Shown here: positions 17,359 through 27,713 of the stretch, in pieces | How positions within the stretch are numbered: the first letter of the stretch is position 1 | How the letters are laid out: each line of letters starts with the position of its first letter | Origin: Exiguobacterium sp. s146 | Lineage (GTDB): Bacteria; Bacillota; Bacilli; Exiguobacteriales; Exiguobacteriaceae | Direction: 5' to 3' | Assembly: GCF_018618415.1 (NCBI RefSeq) | Contig: NZ_JACSMA010000002.1 | Span: 434,001 to 498,000 of the forward strand | DNA: 64,000 nt | Notes under the pieces: model-generated | What the model was told of the DNA's origin: nothing | Seen by the model: the letters and a program-made list of their open reading frames with translations, nothing else | Database searches by the model: none | Program-made: the position numbers and the translations under genes

Positions 17359-19998
17359 TTATGCCAGTGATTGAACGTAATGTGAAGCAAACTTCAATGC
17401 TTCGTCCAGTTTTGTCGCATCACGGCCACCGGCTTGTGCCATGTCAGGACGGCCACCGCCGCCTCCGCCACAACGTGTTGCCACTTCTTTAATCAATTTC
17501 CCGGCATGGAAGCCGCGGTCGTTCAAGTCTTTCGTCACGCCTGCGACGAGGTTGACCTTGTCGCCGTTCGCCGAACCGAGCAAGATGACGGCTGAACCGA
17601 GCTTGCCTTTCAATTCGTCGACCATGCCGCGAAGGGCGTCCATATCTTGTCCGTCGACGCGCTTGGCAATCAATTGGACATCGCCGAACGTCTCGATGGC
17701 GTCAGTGAGTGACGACGCTTCGATGTTCGCAAGCTTCGCTTTGAGCGACTCGCTCGCGCGTTCGAGCTCTTTCATTTCAGCTTGAAGCGCTTGGACACGA
17801 GTCGGCACTTCGAGCGGTTTTGTCTTGAGTAGTTTTGCTACCGTCTCGAGCGTCTCGATATGCTGGTTCATCACTTCGTAAGCCCCAGCGCCTGTGACCG
17901 CCTCGATGCGACGTGTGCCGGCTCCAATTCCTGACTCCGACAAGATTTTAAAGAGTCCGATTTCAGCCGTGTTGCCAACGTGGCAACCACCACAAAGCTC
18001 GACCGAGTCACCGGCCGCGACGACGCGGACGACGTCCCCGTACTTCTCACCGAAGAGCGCCATCGCACCTTTCGCTTTCGCGTCGGCGATGTTCATCTCT
18101 TCGATATCGACAGCAATCGACGCCCAGATGCGTTCGTTCACTTGACGCTCGATCGACTGGAGCTCTTCAGCCGTCACTTGACCGAAGTGCGAGAAGTCAA
18201 AGCGAAGTCGATCTGGTGTCACGAGTGAACCAGCTTGGTTGACGTGCTCACCGAGCGTGTCTTTCAATGCACGATGCAACAAGTGCGTCGCCGTGTGGTT
18301 TTTGATGATCGCTTGACGTGAGTCGAAGTCGACCGTTGCCGTCACCGCGACCTCTGCCTTAGCGACACCTGAAGTGACCGTGACCGTATGCAAGTTTTGG
18401 CCGTTCGGTGCTTTCGTGACGTCTTTCACGTGAAGGACGAAGTCCGCCCCGACGATTTGGCCTTTGTCACCGATTTGACCGCCGCTCTCTGCATAGAATG
18501 GTGTCTGGTCGAGAATGACTTGCGCTTCTTCCCCGGCTGCGACGACGTCGACGAGCTCACCATCGTGAATCAGGCTGATGATTTTTGCTTCTGTGACGAG
18601 GTTCGTGTAGCCGACGAATGATGACGCGAGCGTGATGTCCGCAAGGACGCCTGACTGGACTTGCATCGACTCGACGTCGGCGCGGGCTGTACGGGCACGT
18701 TCGCGCTGTGCGTTCATCGCTTGTTTGAAGCCGTCCTCGTCCACTGAAAGGTTATGGTCTTCCGCATACTCGATCGTCAATTCGAGCGGGAACCCGTACG
18801 TATCGTAAAGACGGAATGCATCCTCACCGCTGATGACGTTCGAACCGGCTGCTTTTTGCGCTTTCGCGACTTCGTTCAAGATGGCAAGACCGTCATGAAG
18901 CGTCTCGTGGAATCGTTCTTCTTCATTTTTGATAACTTTTTTGATGAAGTCTTTCTTCTCACGGACTTCCGGGTAGAAGTCGACCATGATGTCGCCGACG
19001 ACGTCGACGAGCTCATACATGAACGGACGTTCGATGCCTAGCATCTTCGCGTAACGGACGGCACGACGGAGCAGACGGCGAAGGACGTAGCCACGGCCTT
19101 CGTTCGATGGGAGTGCCCCATCACCAATCGCGAACGACACGGTCCGGATATGGTCGGCGATGACTTTGAACGCCACGTCTTTGCTGCTATCGGCACGATA
19201 CGTCTCTCCGCTGATTTTCTCCGTCTCGCGGATAATCGGCATGAACAGGTCCGTATCGAAGTTCGTCGGCACGTCTTGCATGACGCTCGCCATCCGCTCG
19301 AGTCCCATCCCTGTATCAATGTTTTTCCGTGGGAGCTCGGTATAGTTGCCGTGCCCGTCATGGTTGAACTGACTGAAAACGATGTTCCAGATTTCAAGAT
19401 AGCGCTCGTTCTCGCCGCCTGGGTACAATTCTGGATCGGTCGGATCGTCGCCGAACGCCGGTCCGCGGTCGAAGAAGATCTCCGTGTTCGGGCCAGACGG
19501 GCCTTCTCCGATTTCCCAGAAGTTCTCTTCGAGCGGGATGATGCGGTCAGCCGGTACGCCGAGCGCGAGCCAGATTTGTTTCGCTTCCTCATCTTCCGGG
19601 TGAATCGTCACGGATAGACGGTCCGGATCGAGTCCGTACCACTCATCGCTCGTGAGCAGTTCCCAGCCCCATTTGATTGCGTCTTCACGGAAGTAGTCGC
19701 CGACCGAGAAGTTTCCGAGCATCTCGAAGAAAGTATGGTGACGAGCCGTCTTCCCGACGTTCTCGATGTCGTTCGTCCGAATCGATTTCTGCGCGTTGAC
19801 GATGCGCGGGTTGGCTGGAATGACGCGGCCATCAAAGTATTTTTTAAGCGTCGCGACACCTGAGTTAATCCAAAGCAACGTCGGGTCCTCGACTGGTACG
19901 AGCGATGCACTCGGCTCGACACTGTGTCCTTTTGATTTGAAGAAATCTAAATACATTTGGCGAATCTGTGCGCCAGTTAATGGTTTGAGCGGTTTCAT
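17359..19998 (-). CDS. alaS: Alanyl-tRNA synthetase
   Basis: Class II synthetase charging tRNA-Ala. The 879-residue protein has the N-terminal catalytic domain ([11 protein letters not shown], motif 2 region with [19 protein letters not shown], and [14 protein letters not shown]-like [12 protein letters not shown]) and the editing domain with [11 protein letters not shown] and the CGGCHV metal site. The C-Ala domain ends with the glycine-rich [16 protein letters not shown]. The ATG at 19998 has AGGAGG at 8 nt; two TTG codons just upstream are in frame but poorly placed. It is governed by an alanine T-box leader and followed at 37 nt by yrzL. Confidence 0.98.
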   Translation of the reverse strand: MKPLKPLTGAQIRQMYLDFFKSKGHSVEPSASLVPVEDPTLLWINSGVATLKKYFDGRVIPANPRIVNAQKSIRTNDIENVGKTARHHTFFEMLGNFSVGDYFREDAIKWGWELLTSDEWYGLDPDRLSVTIHPEDEEAKQIWLALGVPADRIIPLEENFWEIGEGPSGPNTEIFFDRGPAFGDDPTDPELYPGGENERYLEIWNIVFSQFNHDGHGNYTELPRKNIDTGMGLERMASVMQDVPTNFDTDLFMPIIRETEKISGETYRADSSKDVAFKVIADHIRTVSFAIGDGALPSNEGRGYVLRRLLRRAVRYAKMLGIERPFMYELVDVVGDIMVDFYPEVREKKDFIKKVIKNEEERFHETLHDGLAILNEVAKAQKAAGSNVISGEDAFRLYDTYGFPLELTIEYAEDHNLSVDEDGFKQAMNAQRERARTARADVESMQVQSGVLADITLASSFVGYTNLVTEAKIISLIHDGELVDVVAAGEEAQVILDQTPFYAESGGQIGDKGQIVGADFVLHVKDVTKAPNGQNLHTVTVTSGVAKAEVAVTATVDFDSRQAIIKNHTATHLLHRALKDTLGEHVNQAGSLVTPDRLRFDFSHFGQVTAEELQSIERQVNERIWASIAVDIEEMNIADAKAKGAMALFGEKYGDVVRVVAAGDSVELCGGCHVGNTAEIGLFKILSESGIGAGTRRIEAVTGAGAYEVMNQHIETLETVAKLLKTKPLEVPTRVQALQAEMKELERASESLKAKLANIEASSLTDAIETFGDVQLIAKRVDGQDMDALRGMVDELKGKLGSAVILLGSANGDKVNLVAGVTKDLNDRGFHAGKLIKEVATRCGGGGGGRPDMAQAGGRDATKLDEALKFASHYVQSLA

Positions 19999-20029
19999 CA
20001 ACAATTCCTCCTTCAGTTTAAACGAAACG

Positions 20030-20277
20030 AAAAAAAGCGATGCTCATCCCTGTGGAAAGGGACGAAAGCATCGCTTCGTGGTACCACCCTCGTTCGCACG
20101 GCAAAGCCGTGCCTCGAACATCCGATAACGCGGATGAGGCGCCCAGGGTGAGTGGGGACTCCAGACTAGCTTCGGTCGACCGGACCCCCATCTTCTCACA
20201 GCCTAGGAAGATGTCTCTGGTGAGGCGGTTACGACGTACTCATTTCCTTCATCGTCTTTAATCGTTTCAGTTTTCTA
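20030..20277 (-). promoter_or_regulatory. Alanine T-box leader of alaS
   Basis: On the minus strand the leader holds the T-box sequence GAGGGTGGTACCACG and a terminator made of AAGCGATGC/GCATCGCTT arms ending in TTTTTTT. In the specifier loop GAA-GCT-A gives GCT (Ala) at 20168-20170; the next GTCT pairs with AGAC on the other side. It explains the 310-nt gap between recD2 and alaS. Confidence 0.93.
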
Positions 20278-20283
20278 TTCGTC

Positions 20284-20312
20284 ATTATCACACGTCATTC
20301 AGGAGACGTCAA
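20284..20312 (-). promoter_or_regulatory. Sigma-A promoter of the alaS leader
   Basis: TTGACG (20307-20312) and GATAAT (20284-20289) are separated by 17 nt on the minus strand. The -35 hexamer overlaps the last codons of recD2. Confidence 0.75.
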
Positions 20313-22519
20313 GACTTGCCGCCTAACCGTTCGACGAGTTTCGTCCGGCGTACCGGTTCCTCTTCCCGTGTCGCCGCCTCGAGCGCGCGCACGTCGCCGA
20401 ACAAGAGCAGGCTCTTCTTCGCCCGCGTGACGGCCGTATAAATCAAGTTGCGCGACGAGCGGAAGCCACCGTTGAAGAAGACCGGCATGAGCACAATCGG
20501 GAACTCGGACCCTTGCGACTTATGGATCGTGATGGCATAGGCGTGGGTGAACTGGTCCCACTCGCTCCGGTTATACTCGACCTCGGTCTGATCGAAACGA
20601 ATATAGATTTTATCGACCTTGTCTACGTTCTCTTTGGCGTAAAAGATGTTCGTGATCTCACCGATGTCACCGTTATAGACGTTCTCCTCGGCGTTATTGA
20701 CGAGTTGGAGCACTTTGTCCCCGTTCCGATAAGTCCGGTTGCCGTGCTTCACTTCCCGGGCTGCTGATTTCGGATTGAACACGTTTTGAAGCGCCTCGTT
20801 CAAGCCGTCGATGCCGCAAATCCCGCGATACGTCGGGGCGAGCACTTGGATGTCGAACGGCGAATAGCCTTTTCGGAGCGCAGCGCCCGCCATTTGGCAG
20901 ATGGCCTGAAGCGCCGTCTCTTGGTTGGCCGTATAGAAGCGGCGGTCCGGCAGCGCCGCCAACAAATCGTCCGGCATTTGTTTCGCGTTGAGCGCGTGCG
21001 CTAAACGCAGGATGCTCGACTCGGACGCCTGCCGATGGACGACATCGAGTCGGACGACCGGGATGCCGTCGGTCGCCATCAAATCGGCGAGCACTTGGCC
21101 CGGTCCGACCGAAGGCAATTGATCACGGTCCCCGACGAACAGAATCTTCATCCCGTTCGGCACGGCCCGTAGCAGACTCCGGAACAAGAAGATGTCAATC
21201 ATCGACGCCTCGTCGACGATAAGCACTTTTCCGACGAGCGGATTCGTGTCATCGACTTGGAACGAACTGCCATCGAACTTCAAGAGGCGGTGTATCGTCG
21301 AGGCCGGCAGCCCCGTCGACTCGCTGAGCCGTTTCGCGGCCCGACCGGTCGGTGCGGCCAGCACGAACGGGAACGGCTGATTCTGGACCGGTTCGAGTTT
21401 CCAATCGAACACGTCGCTGAGCGCATGGATGATGCCACGGACGACGGTCGTCTTCCCGGTACCCGGTCCACCGGTCAGGACCATGAGCGGTGACTTCAAG
21501 GCGAGCTCAATCGCTTCCCGTTGCTGTGTCGCATACTCAATCGAGAACATCTCTTCGACGCGTCCGACCGCATCGAAAATTGTCGTCATATCGACGTCTT
21601 CTGTCGTCGAGGTCGACATGATGCGGGCGAGTTCTTCGGCCGCTTTTTGTTCGGCCCGGTAGACACGCGGATGATAGACGACCCCGTCTTCGACGATGAC
21701 ACGCTCATCATTCGCGAGCGTCTCAAGCGCCGAGACGAGTGCCTCGCCCGGGTCGCCACCGATGATGCGCGGCATCTCGCTCGCGAGTTGATCGGCCGTG
21801 ACGAACAAATGCCCGTTTCCTTGCTCGAGCTCGAGCACGTATAACACGGCCGCGGCAATTCTTTCCGGATGAATCCCTTGAATCCCGAAATGCGCCGCGA
21901 TGGCGTCGGCCGTCTTGAAGCCGATCCCAGGGACGTCATACATGAGGGCGTATGGGTTCTTTTCAATCGTCTCCATCGCCCGTCCCTCATATTCTTTATG
22001 AATTTTCGAGGCTAGTCGTGGTGTCACGTCGAACGGCGCCAAAAATAACAACAACTGGTCGACACCATACAGAACGTTCAACCGTTCGGTGATGACGCGG
22101 GCCTGTTTTTCTTTCAACCCGTCGACGTTCGACAGAAGGCTCGGATGCTTGACGATTTGATCGATGCAGTCGTCACCGAGTGCGTCGGCAATCTTTTGGG
22201 CCGTCTTTTGACCGATGCCAGGGAACGAACCGTTCGTCAAAAAGCGGACGGCTGCGCGCTTCGTCATCGGGACAACACGGCGAATCCATTCTGCTTTCAT
22301 CTGTTTCCCGAACCGCGGGTGATCGACGAGCCGCCCGTGCGCCTTGTACGTCTCACCTTTCTCGATGCCGACACCGACACCGGCGATGACCATCTCGGTC
22401 TCGTCTGTCTCAAAATTCTTTTCTTTTATACGTACGAGCGCAATCGTATGCGCTTCTTCTTCCGATTGAAACAGGACGCGGATGACTTTTCCTGTCAACT
22501 CGTAAGGTGCTGCCATCAT
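20309..22519 (-). CDS. recD2: ATP-dependent DNA helicase RecD2
   Basis: RecD-like 5-prime to 3-prime helicase that acts without RecBC; in Bacillus it helps replication forks and repair. The 736 residues include the RecD2-specific N-terminal extension with two helix-hairpin-helix-like pieces (SFPGIGQKTAQKIADAL and DVPGIGFKTADAIAAHF). Then come Walker A LTGGPGTGKTTVVRG near residue 350, VDEASMIDIFL, the VGDRDQLPSVGPGQVLADL motif and the C-terminal AITIHKSQGSEFPIVLMPV. The ATG at 22519 has GGAGG 8 nt upstream; a GTG three codons earlier overlaps the ribosome site. Its 3-prime end carries the -35 of the alaS promoter. Confidence 0.96.
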   Translation of the reverse strand: MMAAPYELTGKVIRVLFQSEEEAHTIALVRIKEKNFETDETEMVIAGVGVGIEKGETYKAHGRLVDHPRFGKQMKAEWIRRVVPMTKRAAVRFLTNGSFPGIGQKTAQKIADALGDDCIDQIVKHPSLLSNVDGLKEKQARVITERLNVLYGVDQLLLFLAPFDVTPRLASKIHKEYEGRAMETIEKNPYALMYDVPGIGFKTADAIAAHFGIQGIHPERIAAAVLYVLELEQGNGHLFVTADQLASEMPRIIGGDPGEALVSALETLANDERVIVEDGVVYHPRVYRAEQKAAEELARIMSTSTTEDVDMTTIFDAVGRVEEMFSIEYATQQREAIELALKSPLMVLTGGPGTGKTTVVRGIIHALSDVFDWKLEPVQNQPFPFVLAAPTGRAAKRLSESTGLPASTIHRLLKFDGSSFQVDDTNPLVGKVLIVDEASMIDIFLFRSLLRAVPNGMKILFVGDRDQLPSVGPGQVLADLMATDGIPVVRLDVVHRQASESSILRLAHALNAKQMPDDLLAALPDRRFYTANQETALQAICQMAGAALRKGYSPFDIQVLAPTYRGICGIDGLNEALQNVFNPKSAAREVKHGNRTYRNGDKVLQLVNNAEENVYNGDIGEITNIFYAKENVDKVDKIYIRFDQTEVEYNRSEWDQFTHAYAITIHKSQGSEFPIVLMPVFFNGGFRSSRNLIYTAVTRAKKSLLLFGDVRALEAATREEEPVRRTKLVERLGGKS

Positions 22520-22586
22520 TCGAGCCACCTCCAGCTAGTTTTCCATCCCCCATTATAGCCCGAGTTCGAATGATAGGACAAATCGC

Positions 22587-23273
22587 CTAACTGAACAGGT
22601 TGAGGATGCGCTCGAGTTGATTGAGGTCCACCCGTTCGAGGATGCGAATCAATTGATCGACATCGATTCGATTCAAGATTCGTTCCAGTTGCTCCAAGTC
22701 CACATTTTCAAGCAATCGTTCGAATCGCTCCAACTCGCCCGAATTTACGTACCCTTCGAGCCGTTCGAACAGCTCGGTCCGCTCGATGCGGAACAATTGC
22801 TCGAGCGATGGTCGTTGAATCAACAGGACAAGACCTGCGGCGATGACATGGACACCCCAGTTGAGCACGACGTGACCGAGCCTTACCGTCTGTCCGACGA
22901 ATGGGATGAGCGGGATGAACGACAGCTGTAACACGATGATGGCGAGCTGGACGTATGGGTTCGGGATGAACCAAGCCACAATCGCCAGCACGGCCGGTAC
23001 GACCCAGGCTACCCCGACCGTCCCGACCGTCACGGTCCACGATCGATTCGAAGAGAGTAACCAATGCATGACGAGACCGATCACGAAGAACGTCGCAAAA
23101 AGGAGCAACAGCACGGTCGTCGCCCGCTCCGATTCGACGACGACACGGAACAACAGATTGTTCGTCCACTCGCCCGTCGCGAGACGCTCGTCGATGGCGG
23201 CAAACAGTCGACCGAGCATGAACCATTCGACAATCAAAAAGACAACCACACTGACCAGACTGATTAAGCGCAT
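22587..23273 (-). CDS. Unrecognised membrane protein with C-terminal 12-residue repeats
   Basis: A 228-residue protein I do not recognise. About four or five hydrophobic segments occupy residues 1-160, for example FLIVEWFMLGRLF, TTVLLLLFATFFVIGLVMHWLL and VGVAWVVPAVLAIVAWFI. The last 65 residues are a charged helical tail with tandem 12-residue units: VDLEQLERILNR, IDVDQLIRILER, VDLNQLERILNL, preceded by looser copies (GELERFERLLEN). The repeats place Leu/Ile at fixed spacing with alternating acidic and basic residues, suggesting a coiled coil or stacked amphipathic helices in the cytoplasm. The ATG at 23273 follows GGGGAGA; an upstream TTG is less likely. It is divergent from the VOC gene and 67 nt from recD2. 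Confidence 0.75.
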   Translation of the reverse strand: MRLISLVSVVVFLIVEWFMLGRLFAAIDERLATGEWTNNLLFRVVVESERATTVLLLLFATFFVIGLVMHWLLSSNRSWTVTVGTVGVAWVVPAVLAIVAWFIPNPYVQLAIIVLQLSFIPLIPFVGQTVRLGHVVLNWGVHVIAAGLVLLIQRPSLEQLFRIERTELFERLEGYVNSGELERFERLLENVDLEQLERILNRIDVDQLIRILERVDLNQLERILNLFS

Positions 23274-23389
23274 ACACTTCTCCCCTCTCAATTGTTATCC
23301 CATTTCCCGAACAATCGGACGGCTATGCACGTTTTTCTTCAATTCAAAGCGGGAACTGTTCGAGTGAACCTATGAAGGAGGGACTATGT

Positions 23390-23938
23390 ATGACGAAACG
23401 TATTCCAATCAGTGGCCTGTGTGAACTCGTGTTAGAAGTGACCGATATGGCAGAGGCCGTCGATTTTTGGCACGGCAAACTCGGGTTGCCTGTCGTCGAA
23501 CAGTGGGTCGGTGACGATGCCGAACCGAGCGAAGCGCAGGAACAGGCGAACGAACCTTGGGCGACGTGGATCTATGTCGGTGGGAACACTCGTCTCGGCC
23601 TCTGGCTGAAACGTGATTTCACATCGGAAGAAGAATCGAATCGACAAGAACAGGTGACCGAGTGGGATACACTCTATGATGAGGGTGGCGCTCATGTCCA
23701 CTGCGCGTTCTATGTGCCGATGGACTCGTTCGATCAAGCGCTTGAGGTGTTAGAGGCGTCAAACATCCCGACGAAGCTACGGACGTGGGATGAGGATGAG
23801 ACGGTCAACGGCAAAGAACGCTCGGCCTACTTTAAAGACCCGAGCAAGAACGTCATTGAGCTGTATACGAAAAACATGGACGAGGCGTATGATAAGTTCG
23901 GCGGCGAGCCCGTGAAAATCACGACGAAACAGCTCTGA
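23390..23938 (+). CDS. VOC (glyoxalase/bleomycin resistance) family protein
   Basis: A 182-residue single-chain protein of the vicinal oxygen chelate fold. The first beta-alpha-beta-beta-beta unit reads GLCELVLEVTDMAEAVDFWHGKLGLPVVEQW, with candidate metal ligands in it and in the second unit at AHVHCAFYV and NVIELYTKN (Glu). The sequence GKERSAYFKDPSKNVIELY is the usual second-module ending. The ATG at 23390 has AAGGAGG at 8 nt. Substrate is unknown; the family includes glyoxalases, dioxygenases and resistance proteins. It is apparently monocistronic. Confidence 0.88.
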   Translation: MTKRIPISGLCELVLEVTDMAEAVDFWHGKLGLPVVEQWVGDDAEPSEAQEQANEPWATWIYVGGNTRLGLWLKRDFTSEEESNRQEQVTEWDTLYDEGGAHVHCAFYVPMDSFDQALEVLEASNIPTKLRTWDEDETVNGKERSAYFKDPSKNVIELYTKNMDEAYDKFGGEPVKITTKQL

Positions 23939-24001
23939 TTCACGTATACGCTCGACAACCCCGCATGATAAGATGAGAGAAAATGGAAAAGGTTGTGCTC
24001 T

Positions 24002-24277
24002 ATGCGTTTCTTCCCACTTCTGATCATGACGGGGTTACTTCTGCTCACATTCGGACTCTACTTCGTGTTCGATGCGTTTCCTACGCTCGACCGGCCGACT
24101 TCGTTTTCCGCCTTGTCGTTCTTTTCATTCGGCGCCATGCTGCTCATCTTAACGGATGGGGTCCGTCGGGCCAAATCAGGAACGGGCGTCATATGGAGCT
24201 ATGTCGCGCTCGCAGGCACGTTGTTCGTGACGATGTTTACTGTTTCGGTTTGGATCATCGGGGAGGTGGCTTCATGA
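24002..24277 (+). CDS. Small three-helix membrane protein of unknown function
   Basis: A 91-residue hydrophobic protein with helices at about residues 3-23 (FFPLLIMTGLLLLTFGLYFVF), 36-52 and 65-87. I do not recognise the family. The ATG at 24002 is 9 nt after an AAAAGG site; a TTG three codons earlier is possible. Its stop overlaps the ATG of the next gene (ATGA), so the two form an operon and may act together. Confidence 0.7.
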   Translation: MRFFPLLIMTGLLLLTFGLYFVFDAFPTLDRPTSFSALSFFSFGAMLLILTDGVRRAKSGTGVIWSYVALAGTLFVTMFTVSVWIIGEVAS

Positions 24278-24720
24278 CGCTCATCTTACCAACATGCATC
24301 ACTGGCTTTTCATACGGCGACTGCCCAACCCCCGAGTTTGATGATCGAACATTCAAAGCGGTTTGTTTCGATTATGCCCGTCAGAAAGGTGGGACGTGCA
24401 GCATCATCCTTGGGGACTCGGTCACCCCGAACTATGACCAAGCGACCATCACCATCCAAGGACGCAGTATCTATGTGTTGCTCAGCAGAGTCTATCCAAT
24501 CATCGGCATCTCAAAGCTCGAACCATTCCAGTATAAATTTATCGATGTACCCGAGCTGACCGGCTTGTTTTCTGACACTTACCAGATTCCATCGGCGGCG
24601 GAGCTGAACGAACGGTTCGATGTGACGCTGCAGCCGTTACTAAACGAGGCAGAGCGGAATCAAATCGAATATTGGGAGCCAAAGACAATCGGTAACGTCA
24701 TCTTCCATTACTGGGACTAA
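24274..24720 (+). CDS. Hypothetical protein, second gene of a two-gene operon
   Basis: A 148-residue soluble protein of unknown family, beginning MTLILPTCITGFSYGDC. It has four cysteines, all in the first 42 residues, an ITIQGRSIYVLLSRVYPIIG stretch suggesting beta strands, and an acidic C-terminal half ending NVIFHYWD. A strong GGGGAGGTG site precedes the ATG at 24274, which overlaps the stop of the small membrane protein gene. The size and pairing are compatible with an immunity or adaptor protein, but nothing in the sequence proves that. A shared bidirectional terminator follows. Confidence 0.75.
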   Translation: MTLILPTCITGFSYGDCPTPEFDDRTFKAVCFDYARQKGGTCSIILGDSVTPNYDQATITIQGRSIYVLLSRVYPIIGISKLEPFQYKFIDVPELTGLFSDTYQIPSAAELNERFDVTLQPLLNEAERNQIEYWEPKTIGNVIFHYWD

Positions 24721-24722
24721 CG

Positions 24723-24760
24723 AAAAGCGCCTCTCGCAAAAACTGCGAGAGGCGCTTTAT
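24723..24760. terminator. Bidirectional terminator between convergent genes
   Basis: AAAGCGCCTCTCGCA and TGCGAGAGGCGCTTT form a 15-bp stem with a short A-rich loop. A and T flanks on each side let it serve both the gene ending at 24720 and the TPR gene ending at 24765. Confidence 0.88.
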
Positions 24761-24764
24761 TCAT

Positions 24765-25424
24765 TCAGTTGCCGAGCAACTCGTCCATTTTCGCTTTCGC
24801 GTCAAAAGCGAGCGCGTGATCCGGTTGCAACTCGAGCACACGCTCAAGTTCAGCGTACGTCTTGTCCTGTTCACCGAGGAAGGCGTAGGCAATCGCCAAG
24901 TTGTAGCGGGCGTCCGTATGGCTCGCGTCGAGGTCGAGCGTATGCTCGAGCGCTTCGACGGCCAATTCGAGTTGTTCGTTCTGTGCGAGCGCGAGCCCGT
25001 ACTGGAACGAAATCTCGACGTCTTCCGGCGCCTGCTTCATCGCCTCGCGGAGACGTGGCAACGCCCGGACGAAGTCGCCCATCGCCTTGTACGTCAAGCC
25101 GAGCATGAAATGCAGGTCGGCATCGTCCATTCCGGTTAGGAGCGCCTGACGAAGCGAAGCCTCGGCCAAGTCGAGCTGTTCGAGTTCATAGGCGAGCGCC
25201 CCCTTCGCATAGTGGGCCGCGCCGAACGCGTTGTCGAGTTCAAGCGCCTTGTCATAAAAGACGACGGCCCGTTCATGGTCACCGATGGCTTGAAGGAGCG
25301 TGCCCATGTTGACGAATCCGGTTGGATCCGTCGGGTTCGCTTCGATGGCGGCATTGAACTGCTTGGCCGCCTGTTCGAACTCACCTTGTTGCATCGCTTG
25401 GATGCCTAATTCGTTTGCGTTCAA
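24765..25424 (-). CDS. Tetratricopeptide repeat protein (YrrB-like)
   Basis: A 219-residue protein built almost entirely of about six TPR units, each with the W/L-G-Y/A-P pattern. Examples are GFVNMGTLLQAIGDHERAV, DLHFMLGLTYKAMGDFVRAL and ARYNLAIAYAFLGEQDKTY. It is a scaffold for protein contacts; YrrB in the same position next to mnmA in Bacillus is thought to work with the tRNA thiolation genes. I favour the TTG at 25424 because GAGGTG is 6 nt upstream; an ATG two codons earlier abuts that site. It is last in the cymR-iscS-mnmA operon. Confidence 0.88.
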   Translation of the reverse strand: MNANELGIQAMQQGEFEQAAKQFNAAIEANPTDPTGFVNMGTLLQAIGDHERAVVFYDKALELDNAFGAAHYAKGALAYELEQLDLAEASLRQALLTGMDDADLHFMLGLTYKAMGDFVRALPRLREAMKQAPEDVEISFQYGLALAQNEQLELAVEALEHTLDLDASHTDARYNLAIAYAFLGEQDKTYAELERVLELQPDHALAFDAKAKMDELLGN

Positions 25425-25434
25425 AGTCATCACC

Positions 25435-26559
<1,125 letters not shown>

Positions 26560-27696
26560 TTATCTCACTCCGTTCGTGAATGTCGAGACGACCTCCGAGA
26601 GTCGTTCGGCGAGCCGTTCCACGTCTTCGACCGAGTTACCGTGTCCAAAGCTGATGCGGACGGACTGTTTCGTCCGTTCCGACGTCCCGAACATCGCCGT
26701 CAATACGTGTGACGGTTCAATCGACCCGGCCGTGCAGGCACTTCCGCTCGAGATCGCGAAACCGCGCATATCCATCATGATGAGGAACGGTTCGAGCTCG
26801 ATGCCCGGGAGATACAAGTTGATGATGTGCGGCAGGCGGTTCGCCCCATTCACCTCATACTCGACTCCGAGTTCATCGAGTCGCCCGACGAGCACCTCAG
26901 CCATTTGATGATAGGCGTTCACCCGTTCGGCCTGTTCGATTTTAGCCAGTTCGGCTGCTTGTTGGAACCCGACGGCACCCGGAACGTTTTCCGTGCCGGC
27001 TCGACGTTTCCGTTCTTGTTGTCCTCCAAAAGAACGCGTCGCTAATTTTACACCTGTTTTCATAAAAAGAAAACCGATACCTTTCGGGCCATTGATTTTA
27101 TGGGCCGAGGCCGACAATAAATCGACACCGAGCGCCTTGACGTCCATCGTTTCCGTGCCGAGCGCTTGCACCGCGTCCGTATGGAAATACGCTGGATGGT
27201 CAGCGAGCAGGGCTCCGATTTCCGCAATCGGTTGCAATGTGCCGACCTCGTTGTTGCCGTACATGACCGAGACGAGGATCGTATCGTCCCTTAGCGCGGC
27301 CCGAACGGATTCTAGTGTCACCGCTCCCGTCGCGTCGACATCGAGATACGTCACCTCGAAGCCTTCGCGTTCGAGTTGCTCCATCGCGTGCAGGACCGCG
27401 TGGTGCTCGATTTTCGTCGTAATCAAGTGTTTCCCTTTATGTTGATTCGCGTAAGCCGCGCCGAACAACGCATAGTTGTCCGACTCGGTCCCGCCCGACG
27501 TGAAGACGATCTCGTTCGGCGTCGCCCCAATCCACGTGGCGAGGGTCCGGCGCGAAGCGTCTAACGCGGCACGAGCCGTTCGTCCAATGCCATGGATGCT
27601 CGATGGGTTCCCGTATTGCTCGAGCAAATACGGCGTCATCGCGTCGAGCACTTCTGGACGCATCGGCGTCGTTGCAGCATGATCAAAGTAGTTCAT
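26560..27696 (-). CDS. iscS: Cysteine desulfurase, IscS/YrvO type
   Basis: PLP-dependent enzyme releasing sulfur from cysteine as enzyme persulfide. The 378 residues begin MNYFDHAATTPMRPEVL; the PLP lysine is Lys200 in SASAHKINGPKG and the active cysteine is Cys321 in SSGSACTAGS. The TSGGTESDN and GNNEVGTLQP motifs are intact. Its position between cymR and mnmA points to tRNA thiolation as the main task. A second desulfurase gene at 57.8 kb serves the NAD module. Confidence 0.96.
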   Translation of the reverse strand: MNYFDHAATTPMRPEVLDAMTPYLLEQYGNPSSIHGIGRTARAALDASRRTLATWIGATPNEIVFTSGGTESDNYALFGAAYANQHKGKHLITTKIEHHAVLHAMEQLEREGFEVTYLDVDATGAVTLESVRAALRDDTILVSVMYGNNEVGTLQPIAEIGALLADHPAYFHTDAVQALGTETMDVKALGVDLLSASAHKINGPKGIGFLFMKTGVKLATRSFGGQQERKRRAGTENVPGAVGFQQAAELAKIEQAERVNAYHQMAEVLVGRLDELGVEYEVNGANRLPHIINLYLPGIELEPFLIMMDMRGFAISSGSACTAGSIEPSHVLTAMFGTSERTKQSVRISFGHGNSVEDVERLAERLSEVVSTFTNGVR

Positions 27697-27713
27697 GTTC
27701 GTTCACCTCACCT

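Noticed and set aside
23983-24273. Upstream extension of the 148-residue protein to an ATG at 23983
   Set aside because: It would run through the small membrane protein gene in another frame, has arginine-rich shadow composition, and the ATG at 24274 has a very strong ribosome site.
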